From Platynereis dumerilii (Eukaryota > Annelida > Polychaeta > Phyllodocida > Nereididae), in the NCBI GenBank assembly GCA_026936325.1, contig JAPTHN010000003.1:47349511-47413510 (forward strand): a stretch of 64,000 nucleotides of DNA, written 5' to 3'. The translations under genes and the position numbers were made by a program. Each line of letters opens with the position of its first letter. Position 1 is the stretch's first letter. Of the stretch, positions 11,076-22,474 are shown one piece after another. Below the pieces are notes generated by a model, which had not been told where the DNA came from, made no database searches, and saw only the letters and a list, made by a program, of their open reading frames with translations.

Positions 11076-12840
11076 GGACCTAGCAAATCAGCATGACCTT
11101 TAATATAGGACAAGTACAAGCACTTCCCTTGCATAACTGCATTTTAACCTGGACATTTTAAACAGGACAAGGACATGAGAGGGTTGTACTTACCATGACA
11201 TTGAGCCCTAACATGCCTATCTATTCAGTTAATTAAACTCCCAATTCATTCTAGCTCCATTATTCATTTTAACCTCTTCAACTCGACATGTTTTTGTCTC
11301 CCTCCCCAGACGACGGATGGCGCATTCTCTCATGGCGCATTTATTTTAACTGCAGGGTTGAGGCCACACCAAGGATTATTACGCCATCATTCACAAGTCG
11401 GTTTCAAGTGGAATGGTTCGATCATGCCCTGTGGGATTTATTTAATCGAGTTTTATTCTAGTGAATCTACTCTATTCTACGTGAAACGGAATGGTAAGGA
11501 TAGCATACGACAATACTTCTTTTGACCAGTACTTTGCAGGACTACTTCTTGAAGTGGAACAGTCTAGTACCAGCAATTACTGGTTTTGTTTTTTGCATGG
11601 CAGCAGTGGTCCAGAATGGTATTGAACTCAATTGGTACATGAAGTTTAGTAATGAAAATGACAAATTTTATTTAACGTTGGTTCTAAGTATAAAATACAT
11701 TAGTTTGTGACACAATTTTTCTGACCATGTATCATAAGCTGACTCGTAGTCCTCAAAAACTGTTCAAAGTCCCCTTTCCTGTAGCTTTTCTAATTTTCAA
11801 TACTAGTAATCCCTGTTATGAGCATGCCTCTCCAGCATTCATGAAAGGATCTTTTGTGAGGATATGACTTCTACTCAGAGGAAACGCACTACGAAGTCGG
11901 TCTTACAACAAAGGGCGTACAATACAATGGCGGGCCCATTCAGTTTTTCTTTTAGAATTAACCACCGAGAAATCAGGAACATATTACTTTTTATAAAAAT
12001 TGGTTTTATTGAAGCCATGTTGTTCAACCATAAAGCGAACATTCTGCAACAAGCTTAGTGTTTAAACTGAAGCCTATAGTACAGAATAGAGATCATGAAA
12101 TGGGAAACAAACTGCCCTAGCACTGCAGGTCACCGCTGGCCTTGACAAATTGGGTGAGCAAAGTTTTTGTCAGTTTCAATAAAGCTTGCTGAGGAGGTGC
12201 TAGGGCCCTGATGGATGCATGCAGGAAACACCTCACACCCACCAAGCTCCAACTGTAAACTAGTAAACCATGTCATGCCAGAGTTAGTTGAACAGAGGAG
12301 TCCCATTGCTCTAATCTAATTTACATAATATATATAATTTTTAAATGTGTATGGTATTTTCTGAGCAAAACCTAATCCGAGTCTGAGTATGATTGCTAAC
12401 ATTGACTGCGCATAAAATTGTAGTATATTATGGGACAGGGTTATGTTATATTCTCCGTTTCAAGCCAACTGCCTAAATAATGGCATAACCTGATATCAAG
12501 GAAGTGCTGATAGAGGAGGATTAATTACAGCCGGGATATTAGATATGCATAAAGAGTGGACTGCTGCATTATGAGAATGGCATGCACTTTGTGTGTCATC
12601 ATGCTATGATTTGTCATGATCGTACCCGATACTTCCAATGTTAATTTGATTTAAGGAGACTAATCCCGCTTGTTGGTGACAAGCAAACGACCCTCCCGGA
12701 CAATTTCCTTTGAGGAACGTTGGTCTAAGGAAGCATTAAACCTCCCATTCACATCGGACCCAACGTTCAGAAACTACGTATTTTGTCGACAATTGGTTAC
12801 GAGATAATTACGTACGTATATATCGTAAATATTGCGTATT
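11076..12840. other. unique AT-rich DNA, nothing recognised
   Basis: No repeat shared with the rest of the window, no coding-like frame and no RNA gene were recognised. Short frames such as 11522-11710 and 11864-12058 lack splice or composition support. Confidence 0.4.
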
Positions 12841-12859
12841 ACTCCAACCTTCCTTCACT

Positions 12860-13130
12860 ACGTACCCCCCACGTTGAAGGATCGGTCGTTATACGCCTCT
12901 GGGGCGTCAGGCGTGGCACGCCAGCCCAGCGCCCTGTGTCTTGCGCATGCGCAAACATCCGACAAGAAGGACGCTATGGCGAGCGAGTGATGTGTATTCC
13001 GTCGTATTTCGGTCTAGAACAGCAGTAATTCCACTGAAATACATAATTTAACCAGCCACAAATGTTAGCAGGAATATTTTGGATAATCTGACACCATCGG
13101 ACGGATTGTGGCGGTTGTGTATGCTTCACA
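12860..13130 (+). promoter_or_regulatory. CpG-rich promoter-like patch with NRF1 palindrome
   Basis: A local rise in CpG contrasts with the AT-rich surroundings. A perfect NRF1-type palindrome TGCGCATGCGCA is at 12942-12953. Downstream is a start codon in a short frame (ATGGCGAGCGAGTGA, about 12975), as in a 5' leader. NRF1 sites are common in promoters of broadly expressed animal genes. No first coding exon could be identified on either strand, so the gene it would serve is unknown. Confidence 0.35.
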
Positions 13131-13339
13131 ATCACACTGTCAATCGGCGATGTGAAATTTGTGGATTCGTGGACAGCGCTTGCAATTCGGAATTCAACGG
13201 ACTTTATCTAGTAAAATATGGCCTGAAATGACTTGTTAGATAATGGATGCTATGCATAACATCGAGGAGAGACTGATATTGAAGTATTGTGGTGGATAAC
13301 TCGTGTTCTGGATCGATTGCTGGTGTACACCAAACGTTG

Positions 13340-13475
13340 AAATTGTCATTGTCAAAAAGCAGGCAGGGAGGCCGGGCCAGGGGCGGAGCGCTCGGATGGC
13401 CCGGGGGACTGCCGCATTGCTTGTGGCGGCCCAACTCACCCTGCCAGGCCGGGTGCCCCCCGTGGAAAAAAAAAA
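13340..13475. other. short GC-rich patch
   Basis: A ~120 bp block of very high GC (GGCCGGGCCAGGGGCGGAGC and onward) ends in an A-run followed by TTAATTAA. It is sharply bounded within AT-rich DNA, so it may be a SINE or other insert. No known family was recognised. Confidence 0.3.
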
Positions 13476-13625
13476 TTAATTAAATGAAATAAAGCCCTAA
13501 TATATGCCCTTATTATGGTTGAATAAAGAATGTTCCCATTTGATTTTGCTGCATGGATTTTTTTTTGGGTTGGAAGGGGGGGGGGTGTTTCAAGAATTTT
13601 TTGTATTTTGGGTTTGGATGCTTGG

Positions 13626-14019
13626 TTAGGATTTTTTGTTGAATACCTGCAAAGAGAAAACATGAATTAAAACAGTGAAGAGACGAGAAAAACAGAGAGA
13701 TAGTGAGAGCAGAGCCAGGCAGCAATCACTGCAGGTGGCTCCAAAATCAGCAGACTTTTCTTCCTTGTTTTACCAAGCAGTCCACAGTCCATTTAAGGAC
13801 AATAATTAATTTAAAAAAATCACTTACCTTGTGAGGGATTAATACTGCAACTCTGAAGAGTTGGAAAAATCCCAATCCATATTGGCCTGCTGGATAGGTG
13901 GCATTCAGTTGCAAGTAGGCTTGGTTCAACTCCGGTCTCAACTGATTCTCTCTTGCTCGTTTGTGGTTGAGCAGTACTTGGAAAAAATTTTTTGCCCTAT
14001 CTAATCTTAAACAGGTCAA
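13626..14019 (-). CDS. possible last two exons of an unrecognised gene
   Basis: A minus-strand frame from at most 14019 to 13828 ends at an excellent donor (CACAAG|GTAAGTG) in phase 0. After a 181 bp gap (13827-13647) there is an excellent acceptor (TTTTCTCTTTGCAG), and the frame continues for six codons (VFNKKS) to a stop at 13626. The upstream part includes LRPELNQAYLQLNATYPAGQ and GLGFFQLFRVAVLIPHK. I do not recognise the protein, the 5' end of the upstream exon is unclear, and a tRNA-like GGTTCAACTCC on the opposite strand (about 13921) offers a SINE as the alternative explanation. Confidence 0.22.
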
Positions 14020-14194
14020 GAGATATTTATTTGTTAATTTTTGTACTAGTCTAGCAACTATTTCTTTATGGCTTCATCCAATTATCACCAGCATGCATCC
14101 TGTTGGAGGTTTTATAATCTCAAAGTTACCAGATAGATTGGAATAGGTACGGAATAGATGGCGCTGCAAGGCTCTCTGAGAATCAGGATCGCAG

Positions 14195-14890
14195 GTTCTG
14201 CAACTTTGTGCAAACCTTCAACAAACCTTTGGCAGATACGTATGATCAGACGTTTGCCCTGAACATTACTTTCATACGTTGTCCATTCATACCAAAATCA
14301 CGTTTGAGAAACCTTGAAACTTACGTATTTCCAAATGTGCGACCATACCTTTGATAAACCTATGAATCAAAGGTTTGGTCATACGTAATAGTCTAAGGTT
14401 GTAAAAACCTCTCCAATGGATGTTCGACAAACCTATGAATCAAAGGTATGGTTATACGTAATAGTCAAAGGTTCTTCAAACCTCTCGACCAAAGGTATGA
14501 CTTACGTAATAGTCTAAGGTTTTAAAAACCTCTCAAATGAATGTTCAAAAAACCTATGAATCAAAGGTATGGTCATACGTAATAGTCAAAGGTTCTTCAA
14601 ACCTCTCGACCAAAGGTAGACTTACGTATGACTGACACGTTTAGCCAAACGTTACAACCAAACGTTCTTCCAACCTCTCAACCAAAGGTATGACTTATGT
14701 GTGACTCGAACGTTAGGTCAAACTATAAAACAAACTATCTGCCAACCTCTTACTGAGGTTGCGACCTACGTATGGTTTTCCATCTGAGTGCAACGTTTGG
14801 AAATTACCTTTGCCCTACCTTTGTCATACGTCGTTTGGCCCAACGTTTGATTCTAACCAAAATAATTACGTACTGAAAGGTTTGATTTAC
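14195..14890. repeat. TACGTA array, ~121 bp period
   Basis: TACGTA occurs nine times (14237, 14322, 14382, 14455, 14503, 14576, 14623, 14767, 14867). The middle five are spaced 73, 48, 73 and 47 bp, a 121 bp period. They alternate with CAAAGGT/ACCTTTG, AGGTT..AACCT and AAACGTT words that form many small dyads. There is no coding frame. It could be a decayed tandem repeat inside a MITE or a motif cluster; I found no bounding inverted ends. Confidence 0.65.
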
Positions 14891-14914
14891 GTCGCTGCTC
14901 GGGAGGCGAAGGAT

Positions 14915-15010
14915 TATGCATCTGATTTTTACTGAAATCAGTTATGACAAATCATATGGCCTTCTGATGATCATGACTATGATCAAACCTCTATGTTTCC
15001 CATGTTGAAT
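14915..15010 (+). repeat. dispersed repeat shared with about 20875-20965
   Basis: Both sites share GCATC..AAATCAGTTA.GACAAATCA, then GGCCTTCT and GATCATGAC, then CAAAC..CCTCTATG, in the same order and orientation. The two copies lie on either side of POMGNT2 exon 2. Confidence 0.55.
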
Positions 15011-15242
15011 GTATAGAAAGGATGACCACCTTTTAAAAAGTACAGGTTTAGTGCTGAGCATGAGCAAAAACAAATTGCAGAAGCTCAGCGCTTTTTACAG
15101 GCAGACTTGACTGCTCTTAAGTGAAATTCACTAATTAGAAGGACAACTGGAATAATCTAAATAGCCAAGGGATAAGTGACAATCAAACATCCACAAATGA
15201 ATACATTTTAAAAAGCAACACTTTTTTCAGTACATATCATCT

Positions 15243-15248
15243 TTTATT
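15243..15248 (-). terminator. candidate POMGNT2 polyadenylation signal AATAAA
   Basis: The plus strand reads TTTATT, so the minus strand reads AATAAA, about 2.0 kb past the stop codon. It is chosen because the only nearer exact hexamer I noticed lies inside a mobile element. This is inference only. Confidence 0.3.
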
Positions 15249-15768
15249 GATCACAGAGGAGCAATCATTGGCACAGTCGGAACATGGATTTCCTAGTTAC
15301 AAACAAAATTCATTAAACAATATATTACTTACTTTTCGCATTAAAATTGATATCATCTGTACAATAATACATCATTTCAATAATTTAAAAATAAGATCTT
15401 ACACTATAAAATAGCCTTGTAAAGCTGTGGAACATAATGAACATAAAACATATAATGCATTTACTACAATCACTAATTATATATTATTTAGAAACTATCT
15501 TGGACTTTGATATAGCAGGATGATATATTTATGAGAAGTCTGTCCACATTTAACAAAGGACCACTTGGACTAGCAAGGTCATTTAGGCCACAATAATGTA
15601 CAGTGTCTGAGCATAACATTATTCTTAGTTACTCTCTCATTGGTAAGCAGGGAATACATTCAGATCCTCAAATAAAGATTTAAAAAATAACAGCGATCAC
15701 AACAGGGCCACTTTGGACTATGAAGAACTCCAATCAGGATGAAGCCGCTTTGAGCACAAAGAGACATG

Positions 15769-15970
15769 CACTGTACAATTTGCAATTTTGAGTCACCTTT
15801 AAATGATTGAGATAATTGCGCAATTTATTTGATCTAACATAGCTTATTGCTTTAAGTTACGATATAATCTGTGTGTTGTCATAACTTAAATAAGCTGTGT
15901 TAGCTCAAAGGAATTCCGCAACCATCTTACTCAATCATTTAAGATGACTCAATATTCAAACCTTACAGGG
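15769..15970. mobile_element. MITE-like element, copy 1
   Basis: The ends are inverted (CACTGTACAATTTG at left, decayed TTACAGGG at right), with a second inverted block TTTGAGTCA..AAATGATTGAG / CTCAATCATTT..GACTCAA inside. It matches the element at 26977-27163 along its whole length. It lies within the likely POMGNT2 3' UTR. Confidence 0.75.
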
Positions 15971-17270
15971 TAACGTGGTCTATTTTGGTCTTGCCATTAA
16001 AATGGATGTTTTTATAATTAGGCGACAGTGGAATCCGATGATGTGAAGTTACAGGACAGGAATGTACAACTATGTATCGGACAGCCTCCCCCTTGGACTA
16101 GACTGCAACTAGCTTTGAACTGGTTGTGGACCGGAGTCTGACAGTCCCATCCGGATTATGATGGCTAAAAGGACAATAAAATGGACTCCAATCGTACAGT
16201 TAAATATTGTACGAAAAGAAACAGCATGTTGCCCCAACCAGCATTACGGAGTCTCCGACAATAATATTATTTGATTTGCTGATTTTTGTCCATAACAAAT
16301 GAATGAACGGCATGAGAAAATGACTTAAAATGGTACTAGCCAGTGATATAGAGTCTCAGACTTTTTAAATTGTTAAAAAAAGCATAAAATAATATAGTTA
16401 CATCAACATCATACATGAGAATTCACAAATATCATGAATCCATGACCAAAGAACAAAGATTTTGTATTGACATAATGAGTAAACAATTGGAAGTATAACA
16501 TGTAAAAGTTACAAAAGATTTCATTCTGATTTGTCTTTGCAGATTTTGCTTGATTTTGAAGCTCAGAAAATCAAGAATGGTCCTCATCATGACAAGGTTC
16601 ATATAATATTTAAATAAAACATCTTCATTCATTAAATTTTACTATCAGATAATGAACATCACAATCGCCTGAAATTCATAACGTTTTGCACAAAAAGTCG
16701 AAAACAGCTCTTTTTAAAATATTTGCATGAAACATTTAGTCCTAAGAGTAAGTTTGCGAAGTTCCGAAAGGATGTAATATTACAAAGTTCTGCTTAAAAG
16801 AAGATCGAGGGAGACCACACTAAACACGAAGTCCCTCCTGATAAACCTAGTGATTGAATCATGTCACATAGGGCTCATATAAATTATTTCCATAAATTTC
16901 AAATAGACAGCGAAGTTTTCGAACTTTGTGTGAAATTTTGTGACTTGATGTAACTTTTCGTGACATGATGTGAATTTTTATCTAATTTTTAAGAACTTCA
17001 GGGTGAACTTAATTTAGAACTTCGGGTGAATTTCATTGTAAATCCACATGAATTTCTTGACTAAATTTTAATTTATATGTTATGCATTTCATGTTTAATT
17101 AGAGTGATGGCTTCGAGGTTTTTCATCACTCTTGTAACCTGGAGAGTGATCATTTTACCATTTTAGGGGATAAAAATAACGAGCTATTTTACTTGGCAGT
17201 GGAACAACATGGGAAAGTACACATTATAAGGAATACAAACTAAAATGGTTCAATATCACTAGTTAGAACA

Positions 17271-19123
17271 TTATGTGGAACATGATACGTGATCTTTGTT
17301 GAATGGTCCATGCACCATGTCATTGAGAATGCACCTGACCCAGACACTGTAATTCGTTTGTGGTTTGAGGCCGCTACTGAAACTGTAGGTAGTGCGGCTC
17401 AGGATCCAGGCGGTGTACTGGTCTTGGTTTTGCTCCTGGATCCATACTTCATACTTGACTGATAGGGGGTTGAGATACTGGGCGTTCCAAGGAGGTTGCC
17501 ATGACAGGTTTATAGATGGCGGTGTCATACTCTGTAACGAACTGGGGACCTGCTCCTTTGGGTCAGTGCATTTGATTTCCGACACCGACCCTGGGTGTAA
17601 ACGGTGTTGGCGAGCCACGGGAGCAGTTTTCTGGCCGTTCTGTAGATTCTGAGACTGCTCCTCCATCGCCCCTGCCACCAACTTAACAAGAGCATCAGTG
17701 TCTACAATAGTGTCTTGGTAAATGCGGTAAAGCCACTCGGCATCTCGGCAGCACAAATGGCGGGGAACCTCACTACTTTGGAGGATGTGGTCTTGCTCTT
17801 CCTTGGGTAAATGATTTATACCCCCAGTGTCCCACCCCCTATCAGGGTGGGCTACAGTCTTAGCCGAGTCCATGTTCCGCCAGGATTTATACATGATGTT
17901 CATCCCAGGTAGTTTAGTGAGAGTTTTATATGGGGTATAATGCTCGGGGTTGACAGCGTAAGGAAAGAGTTCAACTAAAATAGCACCCGGACGCAAAAAC
18001 ATCGCTAAGGACAACAAGGAACCATGCATGCCTATGAGGACGGTGGCTTTGCTTAATATTGCTACCATTTCAGCAATAGAGTGGGTCTCTACGCCGAGCG
18101 TGATGACCTTGACTCTCAGCTGGGTCACGAGCGCCAAGGTCAACTCGACCTCGTTTAATATCAGTCTGTTGTGCTTGCGGGTGAGAAGCACCACATAGTC
18201 TTGTCCATTTGGCACAGTAATGGAATGGGTTTCAAGCCTATCTTTCAAGTAATTTGTGAACATTCGGATTTCATGAGCAGTGACTGAGTAGCCTGGAATG
18301 GGTCCTTGTGGTTCGCGGAAACCATACTGGTACCATGTCGTTGATTTGGTAACACCTACATAAACATCAGCGAAACAAGTCAGTTTCGTCTTGGCTTCTA
18401 GTTCGGTTCTAAACATCAATTTATAGGGAGAGAAAACTTGGTACAAGTTAACATAATCTCCAGGGGTCCAGTTTTCTATTAGCACGAGGTTGACGTCAAA
18501 CGGTAATGACTCTCCTCCCGTGCCATTGCGAGATATCATGTGAAGAGTGAAGTACATTGGCAGCAAGTCATCATGGATGACATGCATCAGATTATCCGGG
18601 TTAAAACGCCTGTATATGAGACTCGTGGTGGGGATCATTTCGATGTCCAATCCGGCAGCTTGGGAGGCTGGAAGGTCGACGTAGTTGAAATATTGGCCGT
18701 TGTGGTCGTGAACTGAAGAAATATCCAGGAGAGTTGGACTAAACCGGTCGTGGGGTAGGCCAGAAATGACACTATTAGGACTATGAAAGAACACAAAATC
18801 ATCATGTTCAGGTAAATAGCACAGATTACGAAATCGGCACAAGCGTTGAGAATGGTGGGTGCCCCAGCACCACACCGACGACCCCTCTTTATCGATAGCA
18901 TGATTATCAGGTGGCTCCTCCTTCCGCGGGGCAGAATAGTCATCTTGCATGTAAGCCTGAGTCATCTGCATGAAGGTGCCAACCGTCGAGTCAATGATGA
19001 ATGTACTGGCTTTGCTCAATAAGTCCAGTCCACCAAGGTCACTATCTAATTCAAGGTCATTGCCAGTATCTTCACCCATTGCAGTCGCATCAGATGTCAA
19101 CATCGTGATATCATCTTCTAAAT
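17271..19123 (-). CDS. POMGNT2: POMGNT2, coding exon 2: catalytic domain plus fibronectin III domain
   Basis: This exon encodes 616 residues of protein O-mannose beta-1,4-N-acetylglucosaminyltransferase 2 (GTDC2/AGO61, GT61 family). In animals this ER type II membrane enzyme adds GlcNAc to O-mannose on alpha-dystroglycan, the first step after mannosylation towards the core M3 laminin-binding glycan. Family signatures seen, numbered from the Met at 19103: FNPDNLMHVIHDDLLP (167-182), TTWYQYGFREPQGP (255-268), HNRLILNE (311-318), MHGSLLSL (359-366), VELFPYAVNPEHYTPYKTL (377-395) and EVPRHLCCRDAEWLYRIYQD (445-464). A C-terminal FnIII domain spans about 518-608 (WQPPW, YEVWIQEQ, WVRC). These align in order with human POMGNT2 as I recall it. 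The frame continues upstream of the 19103 Met to an AG acceptor, so that Met is internal. Exon start 19123 follows a pyrimidine-rich tract ending TTGCAG. The frame has no interruption, and the stop is at 17271-17273. Near certain as an orthologue. Confidence 0.96.
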
Positions 19124-20085
19124 CTGCAATTAAAAGGTCAAAATTACATCAAGCACAAATTGCCACAATACGAAGAGACATAACGTACTCATGCCTTGAT
19201 TTTACTTCATGCAAATAAATCTTTTTACAGTCAACGAATGTCAAGTGCTTACAGAATTAGACTGAAATGTTCCTTGCAAGTTATATACCTATCAATGCCA
19301 CTTTATTAGCTATGACTCATAAACAATATAATATTACTAGAGGACCCCCATGCTTCTTGGAATAAAGAGATAGGCCTACAAATGAGTAGCAGTGTGCAGT
19401 ATTGTGGTTTATCATTGTGGCGCTGACATGCGTTGGCCGCCAGTGTAAAAGATGATTGGAAAGGTGTTGCCGTCTGGGGAGTTGAGGAATCCAAAAACTA
19501 CTGTAGTTGAAGAACTCATAGATGTTAAGTACTGTGAAGGAAAAAATCCGTAAAGGAAGAGTAAAGAGGAAGATTGATGTATGACATGGCCTGATCCAAG
19601 GATAATTGAGGATTCCTATGCAGAAAGAAAAAGCAGGGAAAAAGCGTAATTTCTAATATGGATTAATATATATATAGAATTAGGCAGTCGATAGGGGAAA
19701 GTAGAAAGGATTGAAATTGTGTAGTTTTGTTAAGTTGGTTTTTAGTGTCCTGATTTGTAACAAAGAACCTGTTTTGTATTGTTTATTTGATGCCTCCCTC
19801 TTCTGAGCCCAGGGAGAACAACCAACTACCACCATTGCAGGCACGTGAATAGAGCTGTGTGGATAGCATACATGTGTGGATGGGGTGTTAGACGTAACAG
19901 ATAGTTCTGTAAAGATAAAAATCTGTAGAGCTTTTGAAAAGATGAAGATTGATGTATAGCATGGCCAGATTCATCAAGAATTGGCGATTTGTATACAAAA
20001 AGAAAATCTGAGCAAACAACAAAAATATAAGATAGGATATGAGGTCATATCCTATACTTTCAGTTTCAATGCTATCAACACTTAG

Positions 20086-20436
20086 TCACCAACTGAGCTT
20101 CAATTAGGTCACAAGTACCTCAATGACAAATTGACAATTAATTTCAATGCAATGGGCAGGGTCTGTTGCATGGTCATTGATGACCACAACAAGCTGAAAT
20201 GTAAGGACTCGTCATTCGTTGACTGTAAACAGAGTGTCAGCAAGCTATTTCAGTGGTGGTCATTTTTACAGGATTGGATTATTAAAAACACTTCGCATGT
20301 TCCTGAATACATAAATGATTGGAAGCAAAGGCTAAGATTGTGGAAAAAATCCATCTCATGTGCTGTTAATTCACTGCAAGAATATCTTACATCCGGTCAA
20401 TTTGATACATGGAATGAGAGCGCAGTTTTGTCATGA
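20086..20436 (+). CDS. possible Trp-rich terminal exon of unknown kind
   Basis: A 116-codon open stretch on the strand opposite POMGNT2 runs from a possible acceptor (CTATCAACACTTAG, then TCACC at 20086) to a TGA. The translation has protein-like features: FQWWSFLQDWIIKN, INDWKQRLRLWKKS and FDTWNESAVLS, with six Trp in about 60 residues and a plausible amphipathic pattern. A better-looking acceptor at 20061-20063 leads to an in-frame stop, which argues against it. No family was recognised; it may be a gene fragment, part of a transposase, or chance. Confidence 0.2.
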   Translation, partial: SPTELQLGHKYLNDKLTINFNAMGRVCCMVIDDHNKLKCKDSSFVDCKQSVSKLFQWWSFLQDWIIKNTSHVPEYINDWKQRLRLWKKSISCAVNSLQEYLTSGQFDTWNESAVLS

Positions 20437-20874
20437 AAATCGTACTTTGTGATTCATAATACTGAATGTTTGTCATTATCATACAACAATACTTTCAATG
20501 CAGTATACTTATAACTGTTTGCAGATTAGTGTTTCAAACAGTTTCAAAATTAACTTTCAACTTAGTCATGTGATGACACTGGCTTAAAAATATTTTGTTG
20601 GCGTCAATTATGGTTAATCAGTAGACTTTGTGCTTAACATATCTAGCAGCACAGTTGACAATAAACAAAGTAATGAAATGACTTAAGGTACTTTATTAAA
20701 CAACAAGATTAGGAGACCAACAGAAAGCTGTCGATGACGTGGCAAAGCCAGTTTGCAAATTGAAAATAAGAAACTTAATTTTTCCAGTGGACCACCAATC
20801 TGCTAAGAGCTGTAATTGATTCAAGGAGACAAATACTGCCAGTTGATGAATGACAAACGAAATAAAATGATTAT

Positions 20875-20965
20875 GCATCCTGAATTTAACGTTAAAATCA
20901 GTTAAGACAAATCAAAGGCCTTCTCCTGATCATGACCAATCAAACAGCCTCTATGGTTTTCCCTG
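20875..20965 (+). repeat. dispersed repeat shared with 14915-15010
   Basis: Second copy of the short repeat described at 14915-15010; here it lies inside the POMGNT2 intron. Confidence 0.55.
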
Positions 20966-21703
20966 TTAAAAGTACGATGATGACACATCATCAGCTGTCA
21001 TCACAAAGTCGCAAAGTGCATTTTTACTCAGCGAAATGGTCCTCTCCTTTTTCATAACTAATGGACCAACTTTAATGGTGTCCGGCATAAACTTCAGAAA
21101 GCTGTATGTATCAGCATTGGTTGGTTTTAAAAAATCTTAAGAACTGATTGCTCGGTGCAGATTTAATTGAAAAACATGGTAGCCGATAGATAACAACATC
21201 AGAGGGCGATAAACAACACCTAGGAAGTCAGTAAGTTATTCAAAGCGGCAATTTGACACAATTTGACAAAAACATTTACAAAATGTCACCAATAATGGCT
21301 TCAAAAATGCCGGAAGCCCCCGAAGAGAGACACAACCTGCTAAGTGCCACATGAAGCCAAACGATGCCAGTGTTACTTGAGTGTTGCCACCATGCATTAT
21401 TAAGCTGTCCCTGATGCGTTACCGTCAGGGCTACACTTCCTTCGTAAATTATCAATGAGACCTCGCTGCCGCAATCTCACGGAGCAAATCATAAATTCCT
21501 CGTGTTTATGAATCATAATAATTATGGCACGCCTTTAAAAAGGAATTTGAAATATGTCGATCGGAATGATAATGTGACAGGCTCAGATTACTGCATGAAT
21601 ACTTCAGCTGCATTAATACATGTACCAACCAACTACTCAGCTGTACAGAAACTTTTGTATTTCAAGGCATGATTTCATCTGTCAATCTGAATGTTTAAAT
21701 TTA

Positions 21704-21935
21704 TACAGTTGTTCTTGAAAGTAAGTAGATCCCATCATTGATTTGCCTTTGAATTCCATTTCCTACTATATCTGCTAGTTTGGCCATTAAATTTGTATCA
21801 GGGACTTTTGAGCTGGAAAGTGGTCCAAACTCCAAACCTTGCAAAATTTTGTAAATGTCCTCATTCATCGGAAATTCGGAATAGCATTGAGATTGGGGTG
21901 CACACACTTTTGCAAAATTAGACCCCTCTTTACCT
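21704..21935. mobile_element. decayed Tc1/mariner-type palindromic MITE, left part
   Basis: TACAGTTGTTCTTGAAAGTAAG at 21704 resembles the end of the intact element at 36729. It is followed by GGCCATTAAATTTGTATCAGG and by GCACACACTTTTGCAAAATTAGACCCC, matching the order of blocks in that element's left arm. No clear right end was found. Confidence 0.6.
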
Positions 21936-22299
21936 TAAAGATGCCCAATTGCCTCATAAACGCAATCCTGGACTTTACTGTTGTTGTTATAATAACCATA
22001 TTACTAAATGCGGAATTCAATGGCAAATCACCTAGTAGTTTACTTACTTTTAAGAGCAACTCAAAAGAGTTCATAAAATTTCTGATATATGTGGTATATA
22101 CATGTCAATTCAATGCTACACTAAACAGCAACTGTGCTGTAGCTAAACACTGCTCATTACCTACAAATATGAACTTCCAAAGGTCAGGAATAAGTTTACA
22201 CAGTTAGTGACTGTGCTGTTTGCTGCATTTGGTTGGGTTATTCAGGGAGGCCTTCAGTTCAAACTAACTTATAATGCATAGCTTATACATAGGAAGAAT

Positions 22300-22474
22300 T
22301 ATAATAAGACCAAATGGGTATGGTGGTATTTTGAGATGTACTCCACGAGTTGAAGATATCCTGAGTCCTCTGTACCCACGAGTGCGTCAGCATGAGTGGG
22401 TACAGAGGACTCAGGATATCTTCACAAGTGGGAGTACATCTCAAAATACCACCATACAACCATTTGGTCTTATT
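22300..22474. repeat. near-perfect palindrome, ~175 bp
   Basis: AATAAGACCAAATGG..TGGTGGTATTTTGAGATG is mirrored by its complement ending GGTCTTATT. The inner arms GATATCCTGAGTCCTCTGTA / TACAGAGGACTCAGGATATC are perfect. It directly abuts the TATACCCC-ended element and is probably a separate MITE. Confidence 0.85.

Larger units (their letters stand above)
15225..17270 (-). other. probable POMGNT2 3' UTR and downstream DNA
   Basis: No reading frame of note is seen after the POMGNT2 stop. The first AATAAA on the minus strand that is not inside a transposon copy is at 15243-15248, which would give a ~2.0 kb 3' UTR. A nearer AATAAA at 15824-15829 sits inside the MITE-like element at 15769-15970. 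Transcript ends cannot be fixed without RNA data. Confidence 0.4.

Noticed and set aside
18635-18943. Overlapping frames within POMGNT2 exons (18635-18943, 24319-24690, 24726-25082 and others)
   Set aside because: They are shadows of the POMGNT2 coding strand in other frames. Only the main frame has family motifs and splice phase.
21839-22207. 122-codon plus-strand frame
   Set aside because: It begins inside a decayed MITE end and runs into unique AT-rich DNA; there is no protein-like pattern.
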